64,000 bases of DNA from assembly GCF_014297275.1 (NCBI RefSeq), contig NZ_JACOQK010000001.1, positions 744,001-808,000 of the forward strand, written 5' to 3'. Shown here in pieces: positions 1 to 7,167 of this stretch. A program made the position numbers and the translations under genes. The stretch comes from Clostridium facile. Its GTDB lineage: Bacteria; Bacillota; Clostridia; Oscillospirales; Ruminococcaceae. The notes under the pieces are model-generated. The model was not told where the DNA came from, did no database searches, and saw nothing but the letters and a program-made list of their open reading frames with translations. Numbering within the stretch: position 1 is the stretch's first letter; each line of letters begins with the position of its first letter.

Positions 1-37
1 GCAAAAAATTTCTATATAAAAATAAAGGGGCAGATTT

Positions 38-1687
38 ATGTTAAATCTTCATCAAGAGTATTGTACAGAAAAACTCGACGAAAACGGAGTTCTTGTGGAT
101 TTTCAAATCCATTGTCCTGACAATTTTAATTTTGCCTATGATGTTGTAGACCGAATTGCCAGCCAGGAGCCTGACCGCAGAGCCATGATGTGGTGTAATG
201 TGGAAGGGGAAGAGAAAATGTTCACTTTTGGTGAACTGAAAACCCTTAGTGATAAAGCAGCCAATGTTTTTTTATCCCATGGTATCAAAAAAGGGGATAC
301 TGTATTACTGATTTTAAAACGCCACTATGAGTATTGGTATACATTGCTGGGGCTGCATAAAATTGGCGCTGTTGCTATTCCTGCTACCCATCTGTTGACA
401 ACAAAGGACATCGTTTATCGAGTACAGTCCGCTGATATTAAAGCGGTTGTTACTACACCGGATGGGGAAGTATCTGATTTTATTAATCAAGCAAAAGCGG
501 AATGTCCAACCCTGCAAAAACAGTTTATTGTACGTCAGGATAAACAAGGTTTTATCAATTTAACCAAAGAAATTGAATCCGCTTCAGATGCTTTGGAACG
601 GATTGAAGTAAGCAAAAACGATCCGATGTTGCTGTACTTTACTTCTGGAACCACAGGGTATCCAAAAATGGTAGTGCATAATTATTCCTATCCATTGGCA
701 CATATTATTACAGCAAAATATTGGCAGCATGTAAATCCAGAAGGGTTACATTTAACCGTTTCTGAAACAGGCTGGGCAAAAGCGGCTTGGGGAAAAATCT
801 ACGGCCAATGGCTGATGGAAGCCGGTATTATGGTATATGATTTTGATAAATTTGTTCCTACTGATTTGTTAGCTGTGATTGAAAAATATAAAGTAACTAC
901 TTTCTGCGCTCCTCCTACTATTTTCCGTTTCTTTATCAAGGAAGGAATGGGAAACTATGACCTGTCTTCCTTGGAATATGCCACCATTGCGGGAGAAGCA
1001 TTGAACCTGGAAGTATATAAAAAATTCTTGGAAGTTACTGGAATCAAATTGATGGAAGCGTTTGGACAGACAGAAACTACCGTTATTTTGGCAAACCTGT
1101 TCAACTTTAACAATAAGCCAGGCTCCATGGGAATCCCTTCTCCAATGTATCACGTGGATTTAGTGGATGAAAATTGTAATTCTGTTGCGCCAATGGAAGT
1201 TGGTGAAATTGTAGTGCGTCCACGGGAAGATGGTCCACAATATGGGCTATTTGCCGGTTACTACAAAGATGAAGAACTGAATAAACAGGCATGGCGAGGT
1301 GGTGTATATCATACTGGTGATACCGCCTACCGTGACGAGGATGGTTATTATTGGTATGTTGGCCGTACCGATGATATTATTAAATCCAGCGGTTACCGGA
1401 TTGGGCCTTTTGAGATTGAAAGTGTGTTGATGGAACATCCTGCGGTTTTGGAGTGTGGCATTACTGGGGTTCCTGATGAAGTACGTGGTCAGGTAATCAA
1501 GGCTACGATTGTCTTGACTAGCGGCTATAAGCCATCTGATGCATTGGCAAAAGAGTTGCAGGACTATGTAAAACATGCTACTGCGCCATATAAATACCCA
1601 CGTGTGATTGAGTTTGTGGATGAGCTGCCAAAAACCATTAGCGGAAAAATCCGCCGTGTGGTTCTCCGTGGGGAAGAGAAAGATTAA
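38..1687 (+). CDS. AMP-forming acyl-CoA synthetase (short/medium-chain acid-CoA ligase)
   Basis: 549 aa, ANL superfamily. Enzymes of this family activate a carboxylic acid with ATP to an acyl-adenylate and then form the acyl-CoA in the cytosol. Visible motifs are the P-loop-like FTSGTTGYPK near residue 203, the A5-type GQTETT near 345, the TGD...GRTDD hinge region near 430-450, and a C-terminal PKTISGKIRR holding the catalytic lysine. The length and the GWAKAAWGK segment resemble the acetyl/medium-chain (ACSM-like) ligases rather than long-chain FadD. The start has a GGGG ribosome site 8 bases upstream. It is followed by a hairpin and then pncB. Substrate is not decidable from sequence; acetate, propionate or butyrate are plausible. 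Confidence 0.85.
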   Translation: MLNLHQEYCTEKLDENGVLVDFQIHCPDNFNFAYDVVDRIASQEPDRRAMMWCNVEGEEKMFTFGELKTLSDKAANVFLSHGIKKGDTVLLILKRHYEYWYTLLGLHKIGAVAIPATHLLTTKDIVYRVQSADIKAVVTTPDGEVSDFINQAKAECPTLQKQFIVRQDKQGFINLTKEIESASDALERIEVSKNDPMLLYFTSGTTGYPKMVVHNYSYPLAHIITAKYWQHVNPEGLHLTVSETGWAKAAWGKIYGQWLMEAGIMVYDFDKFVPTDLLAVIEKYKVTTFCAPPTIFRFFIKEGMGNYDLSSLEYATIAGEALNLEVYKKFLEVTGIKLMEAFGQTETTVILANLFNFNNKPGSMGIPSPMYHVDLVDENCNSVAPMEVGEIVVRPREDGPQYGLFAGYYKDEELNKQAWRGGVYHTGDTAYRDEDGYYWYVGRTDDIIKSSGYRIGPFEIESVLMEHPAVLECGITGVPDEVRGQVIKATIVLTSGYKPSDALAKELQDYVKHATAPYKYPRVIEFVDELPKTISGKIRRVVLRGEEKD

Positions 1688-1705
1688 TTTGTATTTTGTT
1701 TTTAT

Positions 1706-1752
1706 GGAATACCCCCGGGCAACATCTTTTTGGTTGCAGGGGGTATTATAAT
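1706..1752 (+). terminator. Hairpin after acyl-CoA ligase
   Basis: ATACCCCC pairs with GGGGGTAT, with an inner GGCAAC/GTTGC extension and a T-rich loop. No clean T-run follows, so termination would be weak; it may be a processing or partial-termination hairpin between the ligase and pncB. Confidence 0.45.
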
Positions 1753-1772
1753 AAGGCTAAAACAACGGAAAA

Positions 1773-1808
1773 AGGAGGTTTAGCGCCAGATTTGGCGCGA
1801 AAGTGATG
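1773..1808 (+). promoter_or_regulatory. Unusual ribosome site of pncB: hairpin between Shine-Dalgarno and start
   Basis: A perfect AGGAGG lies at 1773-1778, about 27 bases before the ATG at 1806, which is too far for normal use. Between them is a perfect 6-bp hairpin, GCGCCA (1783-1788) with TGGCGC (1793-1798). Folding this hairpin would shorten the effective spacing to roughly 11 bases. A GTG at 1803 is an alternative start. Confidence 0.5.
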
Positions 1809-3272
1809 AGTATTAATTTGACAACTTCCCGTAATTTAACCATGTTAACCGATTTTTACGAGATTACCATGGCAAATGGCTACCTGGAATGTGGATTCCA
1901 GGATAAAGAGGCTGTTTTTGATATGTTTTTTCGGAAAGTTCCGGATAATGCTGGCTTTGCAATTTTTGCAGGGTTAGAGCAATTGATTACCTTTTTGGAT
2001 AATTTAAAATTTTCGGAAGATGATCTGGAATATTTGCGAAAAAGCAAGATGTTCTCGGAGGAATTTTTAGATTATTTAGAAAACTTTACGTTTGATTGTG
2101 ATGTCTGGTCTGTGCCAGAAGGGACTCCGGTATTTCCAAATGAGCCGGTTATTATCGTAAAGGGACCCATTATCCAGGCCCAATTTATTGAAACAATGCT
2201 GTTGACCACAGTAAACCATCAATCTCTGATTGCCACCAAAGCAAACCGAATTGTCCGGGCGGCACGTGGCAAAGAGGTAATGGAATTTGGTGCGCGTCGA
2301 GCGCAAGGATATGATGCGGCTATTTATGGAAGCCGTGCCGCCTATATTGGCGGGTGTAGCTCCACCTCCTGCGTGATTTCCGCCAACGAATACGATATCC
2401 CAGTGGCTGGGACAATGGCACACAGTTGGATTCAAACTTTTGATTCGGAATACGAAGCATTCAAATGTTATGCCAATATTTATCCAGACAACTGTATTTT
2501 CCTGGTGGATACTTACAATGTATTAAAATCCGGTGTTCCAAATGCTATCCGGGTGTTTGATGAAATCCTCAAACCAAAAGGAATTATACCAAAGGGCATC
2601 CGCATTGACAGTGGGGATATCGCTTATCTATCCAAAAAATCCCGTGCGTTATTGGATCAAGCGGGCTATCAGGATGTGAAAATTATTGCTTCTAACTCAT
2701 TGGATGAAAATATTATCCGTGATTTACAGGAGCAGGGGGCTGCTGTTGATATTTATGCCGTAGGGGAAAATTTGATTACGGCAAAAAGTGCCCCAGTATT
2801 TGGAGGGGTATACAAATTATGTGCGGTGGAACACAATGGTAAATTGCAACCACGGATTAAGCTCAGTGAAACGATTGAAAAAGTGAATTTACCCCATTTG
2901 AAAAAGCTTTACCGTTTTTACAGCAAAGAAACTGGAAGAAACGTAGCGGATTTGGTGGCTTTATGGGATGAAGAGATTAATGTGGAACATGGAATGACTA
3001 TCTTTGACCCTAACGCAAGCTGGAAAAAGAAATTCCTTACCAATATTGAGAAAAAAGAACTGTTACAGCCGATTTTCCAACGGGGAAAACTGGTGTACCA
3101 GATGCCAAGTTTAGAAGAAATCCGCAACTATTGCATGGAACAAGTAGAATTGCTTTGGGATGAAGTAAAACGGTTTGAATTTCCACATAAATATTATGTA
3201 GACCTTTCTTTTAAATTGTGGGATTTGAAAAATTCTATGCTATCTGATTTAGGGGCAAGAGGATTAGAGTAG
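1806..3272 (+). CDS. pncB: Nicotinate phosphoribosyltransferase
   Basis: 488 aa from the ATG at 1806; an upstream GTG at 1803 adds one residue. The enzyme joins nicotinate to PRPP, with ATP, to give nicotinate mononucleotide in the Preiss-Handler NAD salvage pathway. The N-terminus TDFYEITMANGY is the family signature, followed by the FFRKVP segment, the conserved FGARRAQG and GTMAHSW blocks near residues 160-205, and RIDSGD near 270, which contributes to the phosphoribosyl-binding barrel. Length fits the Gram-positive type of about 490 aa. It is probably co-transcribed with, or reads through from, the acyl-CoA ligase upstream. Confidence 0.95.
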   Translation: MSINLTTSRNLTMLTDFYEITMANGYLECGFQDKEAVFDMFFRKVPDNAGFAIFAGLEQLITFLDNLKFSEDDLEYLRKSKMFSEEFLDYLENFTFDCDVWSVPEGTPVFPNEPVIIVKGPIIQAQFIETMLLTTVNHQSLIATKANRIVRAARGKEVMEFGARRAQGYDAAIYGSRAAYIGGCSSTSCVISANEYDIPVAGTMAHSWIQTFDSEYEAFKCYANIYPDNCIFLVDTYNVLKSGVPNAIRVFDEILKPKGIIPKGIRIDSGDIAYLSKKSRALLDQAGYQDVKIIASNSLDENIIRDLQEQGAAVDIYAVGENLITAKSAPVFGGVYKLCAVEHNGKLQPRIKLSETIEKVNLPHLKKLYRFYSKETGRNVADLVALWDEEINVEHGMTIFDPNASWKKKFLTNIEKKELLQPIFQRGKLVYQMPSLEEIRNYCMEQVELLWDEVKRFEFPHKYYVDLSFKLWDLKNSMLSDLGARGLE

Positions 3273-3393
3273 TAGATATTTGGCTAGAACAAATTGAAAA
3301 TGAGGTTTTTTATTTCAAAATATTACAAACCTGGTTTATTGGTTCACAAAAACTACTGGAGACATTCTATCACCGAAAGAGGAATTTTCATAA

Positions 3394-3426
3394 CAAAAAA
3401 GACAGCCCTAAGATTTTAGGGCTGTT
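3394..3426 (-). terminator. Intrinsic terminator of the coiled-coil gene
   Basis: On the minus strand ACAGCCCTAAA, a short loop and TTAGGGCTGT are followed by TTTTTT, directly after the stop codon at 3429. It could also serve weakly for pncB transcription from the other side. Confidence 0.75.
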
Positions 3427-3428
3427 AC

Positions 3429-3692
3429 TCATTTTGCATTTGTCTGAACCACATTTTGTAATGCTAATACCTGAAGCTGTAAATCTTCAATTTTTTGTTC
3501 CAGCTGGTCTACCTTTTGCCTGTGATTTATAATATCAGATTGGTTTTCTAGTATTAAATTCATGGTTGGCTCTATTTTATTTTCAATATGCAACCAGATT
3601 TTTCCGGTTTCCAGCTCAATTTTTTGATGAATGGATTCTGTCTGTGCTTGCAATACAGAGGTAAGTTGCTGTAGTAATTCCTCATGATCCAT
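3429..3692 (-). CDS. Small coiled-coil protein of unknown function
   Basis: 87 aa from the ATG at 3692, which follows GGAAAGGATGG on the minus strand. A longer reading from 3755 is possible but has no good ribosome site. The protein is almost entirely heptad-like: LLQQLTSVLQ near the start, KIELETGKIWLHIENKI in the middle and VDQLEQKIEDLQLQVLALQ near the C-terminus. It has no signal peptide or membrane segment. It stands alone between pncB and rpsO with its own terminator. The pattern resembles small phage- or sporulation-type coiled-coil proteins, but no family is recognised. Confidence 0.6.
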   Translation of the reverse strand: MDHEELLQQLTSVLQAQTESIHQKIELETGKIWLHIENKIEPTMNLILENQSDIINHRQKVDQLEQKIEDLQLQVLALQNVVQTNAK

Positions 3693-3922
3693 GGTGGCTT
3701 TCCATCCTTTCCTTTTATGCGCCTTTATTATAGCACAGGAAAAGGAACGAATCAACTGTGAATTTTACCGATTTTATATTACGAAAATTATATCAAATAA
3801 ATCTCTATACATAAAATAGGGTAATTTTACAATGTAATGTATTGCGTTTTGTTAAAAGGGTACTAATAGAAAAGTGTTTTTTGTTTTTGTTAAAATCGGT
3901 AAAATCTATCTTGAAAAAGTCC

Positions 3923-3951
3923 TTTACAAACCAATTAAATTATGGTATGAT
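3923..3951 (+). promoter_or_regulatory. Sigma-A-type promoter of rpsO
   Basis: TTTACA at 3923-3928, a 17-base spacer, and TATGAT at 3946-3951. It sits about 100 bases before rpsO. Confidence 0.65.
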
Positions 3952-3957
3952 AATAAC

Positions 3958-4057
3958 GCTGTGCACATGGATTCAGGCGTATGCCCTGTAATTAAGGGAA
4001 ACATCGCTACCTTTTTCTATGGCATAAGCAAAATTTTTTAAAGAGGTGAATTGCGTT
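3958..4057 (+). promoter_or_regulatory. Structured rpsO leader, candidate S15 autoregulatory site
   Basis: The 5' untranslated region holds complementary arms GTATGCC (about 3979) and GGCATAA (about 4021) enclosing a GGGAAACATCGCTACC segment. rpsO leaders of other Firmicutes fold into multi-helix structures bound by S15 for feedback repression. The element here is only proposed by position and by these arms. Confidence 0.4.
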
Positions 4058-4324
4058 ATGTTACGTAAGGAAGAAAAAACTCAAGTAATTCTTGACAATG
4101 CAACCCACGAAGGTGATACTGGTTCCCCAGAAGTACAAATCGCTATCTTAACTAGAAGAATCAACGATTTGGTAGAACACTTAAAAATCCACAAACAAGA
4201 TCATCACTCTCGTAGAGGTCTGCTGAAAATGGTTGGTCGCCGTCGTAACCTGCTCAACTATCTGGCGAAAAAAGATATTGAACGTTACCGTGCAACAATC
4301 ACAAAATTAGGTATCCGTAAATAA
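4058..4324 (+). CDS. rpsO: 30S ribosomal protein S15
   Basis: 88 aa from ATG 4058, preceded by AAAGAGGTG; an in-frame GTG at 4046 is part of that ribosome site and is not used. S15 binds 16S rRNA helices 20-22 early in 30S assembly. Visible hallmarks are GDTGSPEVQIAILT near the N-terminus, HKQDHHSRRGLLKMVGRRR in the middle, and LNYLAKKDIERY near the C-terminus. Position directly before pnp is the classic order. It has its own promoter, structured leader and terminator. Confidence 0.98.
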   Translation: MLRKEEKTQVILDNATHEGDTGSPEVQIAILTRRINDLVEHLKIHKQDHHSRRGLLKMVGRRRNLLNYLAKKDIERYRATITKLGIRK

Positions 4325-4334
4325 TATCGCTTTT

Positions 4335-4377
4335 AAGGCAAGCAGAATTTTCCTGCTTGCCTTATTGTGCGTTTTTT
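4335..4377 (+). terminator. rpsO terminator
   Basis: AAGGCAAGCAG pairs with a TGCTTGCCTT arm, followed by an interrupted T-rich tail. It separates rpsO from pnp, probably with partial read-through. Confidence 0.7.
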
Positions 4378-4467
4378 ATTGGATGCTTTGCGTTTTAAAC
4401 ATAGTAAAAACTGGCTAAAATTAGCAGAAAGATTTTGGCTGTTTTACAAAAATTTTAGTATTATTTT

Positions 4468-4545
4468 GTGCGATGGGACAGGCTTTTTAGCACTAAATCG
4501 TGTCCATCCAGATGGATAGGATTTAATGCTAAACCTGGCCTGCAC
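4468..4545 (+). promoter_or_regulatory. Long leader hairpin of pnp
   Basis: A stem of about 78 bases ends just before the pnp ribosome site. Arms: CAGGC (4479-4483) with GCCTG (4538-4542); a 13-base arm 4487-4499 with 4520-4532, one mismatch; TCCATC with GATGGA at the tip. In enterobacteria the pnp leader hairpin is cut by RNase III and then degraded by PNPase to autoregulate; a similar role here is inference. Confidence 0.6.
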
Positions 4546-4562
4546 AATATTAGGAGGTAATT

Positions 4563-6677
4563 ATGTTAAATAATCACAGAACGTTTACAACTACATTCGC
4601 AGGCCGTGAATTGGTTATCGAAACAGGGAAAACTAGTGAATTAGCAAACGGTTCCTGTTGGGTAAAATATGGTGAAACCGTTGTTATGGCAAATGTTACT
4701 ATGTCTGCAGCTCCAAGAGAAGGGGTGGACTTTTTCCCACTGTCCGTAGATTATGAAGAAAAACTATACTCTGTTGGTAAAATTCCAGGTTCCTTCTTAA
4801 AAAGAGAATCTCGCCCAAGTGAGAATGCCATTTTGACTTCTCGTGTTATTGACCGTCCAATCCGTCCTTTGTTCCCAAAAGATATGCGAAACGATGTTTG
4901 CGTAGTGGCTACTGTATTGGCTTCTGACATTGATAATTCCCCAGAAATTACCGCGATGATTGCTGTTTCCACTGCGTTATCCATTTCGGATATCCCATGG
5001 AATGGGCCTGTAGCAAGTATTAGTGTTGGTCTTATTGATGGTGAAATTGTACTGAATCCAAATGTGGAACAACGTGCGAAAACAGATCTGAACCTAACAG
5101 TTGCCGGTTCTAAGGAAAAAATTGTTATGATTGAAGCTGGCGCTAATGAAATTGATGAAAAAACCATGCTGAATGCCATTTGTACTGGTCATGAGGAAAT
5201 CAAAAAAATGGTTGATTTCATTGATGGTATCCGCCAGGAAGTAGGTAAACCAAAAATTGAATTTGAATCCAAAGAAGTTCCTCATGAGCTGTTTGAAGCA
5301 ATCAAAGATATGGCGATTGAGGATGTAAAATATGCTTTGGATACAGATAATAAATTAGTTCGTGACGAACGTTTACAGCCAATTGTAGAACGTGTACACG
5401 AAAAATTTGACGAACTGTATCCAGATGATATTCCAGTAATTGACGAGTGTTTATATAAATTGCAGAAACACGTGGTACGTACCTGGTTATTAGAGGAACA
5501 AAAACGTGTGGATGGCCGTGGCATGGATGAAATCCGTCCTTTGGCTGCTGAAGTTGATTTATTGCCAAGGGTACATGGTTCCGGTATGTTTACACGTGGA
5601 CAGACCCAAGTGCTTTCTATCGCTACATTGGGACCAATGAGTGATGAACAACGTTTAGACGGGATTGATGAAGTAACTTCCAAACGTTATATGCATCAGT
5701 ACAATTTCCCATCTTATTCCGTTGGGGAGACCAAACCAAGCAGAGGCCCAGGTAGACGTGAAATTGGTCACGGTGCTTTAGCGGAACGTGCCTTGCTGCC
5801 AGTTATCCCATCCGTAGAGGAATTCCCATACGCAATCCGTGTGGTTTCTGAAGTATTATCCTCCAATGGTTCTACTTCCCAAGCTTCTATTTGTGGTTCT
5901 ACCCTAGCACTGATGGCTGCTGGTGTTCCAATTAAAGCGCCAGTTGCTGGTATTTCCTGTGGCTTGATTACCAGGGAAGATGGTAGCTTTATGACTATGG
6001 TAGATATTCAAGGCTTGGAAGACTTCTTCGGTGATATGGACTTTAAAGTAGGTGGTACTCACAAAGGGATTACTGCTATCCAGGTGGATATCAAAGTAGA
6101 TGGATTAACTCCTGAAATCATTGCGGAAGCATTTGAAAAGACCAGAAAAGCACGTTTGTACATTTTGGATGAAATTATGCTCAAAGCGATTCCAGCGCCA
6201 AGAGAAACGGTATCGAAATATGCGCCAAAAATGTTGCAGACTACAATTGATGTGGATAAAATCCGTGATGTTATTGGTACAGGCGGAAAAGTAATCCAAA
6301 AAATCTGCGCAGAATGCGATGTTAAAATTGATATTGATGAAGAAGGCCATGTATTTATTTTGGGTACTGATATGGACAATACCAGACGTGCACTGGAAGT
6401 TGTGGAAACCATTGCAAAAGACCCAGAAGTAGGCGCTATTTATAAAGGAAAAGTAACCCGTATTATGAACTTTGGTGCGTTTGTAGAAATCGCTCCAGGA
6501 AAAGAAGGATTGGTTCATATCTCTAAATTGGACTTTAACCGGGTAGAAAAAGTAACCGACGTAGTAAACGAAGGGGACGAAATTGTGGTAAAAGTTACCG
6601 AGATTGACGACCAGGGTAGAATTAACCTTTCCAGAAAAGACGCTATTGCTGAATTGCAGGCAAAACAAAAAGGCTAA
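4563..6677 (+). CDS. pnp: Polyribonucleotide nucleotidyltransferase (PNPase)
   Basis: 704 aa. This phosphorolytic 3'-to-5' exoribonuclease degrades mRNA, usually as a ring-shaped trimer. Two RNase PH-like halves are visible (N-terminal REGVDFFPLSVDYEEK; C-terminal half with MHQYNFPSYSVGE and GRREIGHGALAERAL near 385-410). They are followed by a KH domain with VIGTGGKVIQKI near residue 570 and an S1 domain with GKVTRIMNFGAFVEI near 625. All domains are complete. The start has TAGGAGG 6 bases upstream. Expression is probably controlled by the preceding long hairpin. Confidence 0.98.
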   Translation: MLNNHRTFTTTFAGRELVIETGKTSELANGSCWVKYGETVVMANVTMSAAPREGVDFFPLSVDYEEKLYSVGKIPGSFLKRESRPSENAILTSRVIDRPIRPLFPKDMRNDVCVVATVLASDIDNSPEITAMIAVSTALSISDIPWNGPVASISVGLIDGEIVLNPNVEQRAKTDLNLTVAGSKEKIVMIEAGANEIDEKTMLNAICTGHEEIKKMVDFIDGIRQEVGKPKIEFESKEVPHELFEAIKDMAIEDVKYALDTDNKLVRDERLQPIVERVHEKFDELYPDDIPVIDECLYKLQKHVVRTWLLEEQKRVDGRGMDEIRPLAAEVDLLPRVHGSGMFTRGQTQVLSIATLGPMSDEQRLDGIDEVTSKRYMHQYNFPSYSVGETKPSRGPGRREIGHGALAERALLPVIPSVEEFPYAIRVVSEVLSSNGSTSQASICGSTLALMAAGVPIKAPVAGISCGLITREDGSFMTMVDIQGLEDFFGDMDFKVGGTHKGITAIQVDIKVDGLTPEIIAEAFEKTRKARLYILDEIMLKAIPAPRETVSKYAPKMLQTTIDVDKIRDVIGTGGKVIQKICAECDVKIDIDEEGHVFILGTDMDNTRRALEVVETIAKDPEVGAIYKGKVTRIMNFGAFVEIAPGKEGLVHISKLDFNRVEKVTDVVNEGDEIVVKVTEIDDQGRINLSRKDAIAELQAKQKG

Positions 6678-6788
6678 TATTGGATTGGCAGTAAAAGTGA
6701 TTCATTGGTAAAGAAAAATTCATTATAACGGATTTTTTCACTGGTGAAGATTTAAAAAGCACTTTTTCAGTATTTTTTAAATGATATA

Positions 6789-6849
6789 AGAAACAGTTGT
6801 TTTAGGAAGGCAGGTGTTGCCGTTCTTGTAAAACAGCTGTTTCTTTTTT
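6789..6849 (+). terminator. pnp terminator
   Basis: AGAAACAGTTGTTTTA pairs with TAAAACAGCTGTTTCT (one G-U), with an inner loop, followed by TTTTTT. Confidence 0.8.
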
Positions 6850-6988
6850 ATGAAAATTTTTCTGGTACAAATGATAGAACACAGTTATCCTATGATTTTT
6901 TATATCAAAAAACTGAAAAAATTATATATTATGATTGGTGGATATGAGTGAATGATGGATAACATACATCGTATCTAAATAAAACGAC

Positions 6989-7037
6989 AAAAAACATCCT
7001 TTTACTGTTTGCAAGAGGATGTTTTTCATTTTTTTGC
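6989..7037. terminator. Bidirectional terminator
   Basis: AAAAACATCCT pairs with AGGATGTTTTT; A-run before and T-run after allow use from either side. Confidence 0.7.
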
Positions 7038-7167
7038 CATATTTGAAATCATTTCTTTCGTTTAATATCATAGCTTCGTAAAGAATTCGTCATTTTTTCA
7101 GTAGTAGCTTTGTAAGTATTTTCAAGTATACTAAAACCACACCATACAATAGGGAAGGAGAGATGGT

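Larger units (their letters stand above)
6678..7167 (+). other. Gene-free stretch between pnp and ABC transporter
   Basis: 490 AT-rich bases with two terminators (annotated separately) and no convincing ORF. Nothing else with structure is seen. Confidence 0.6.
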
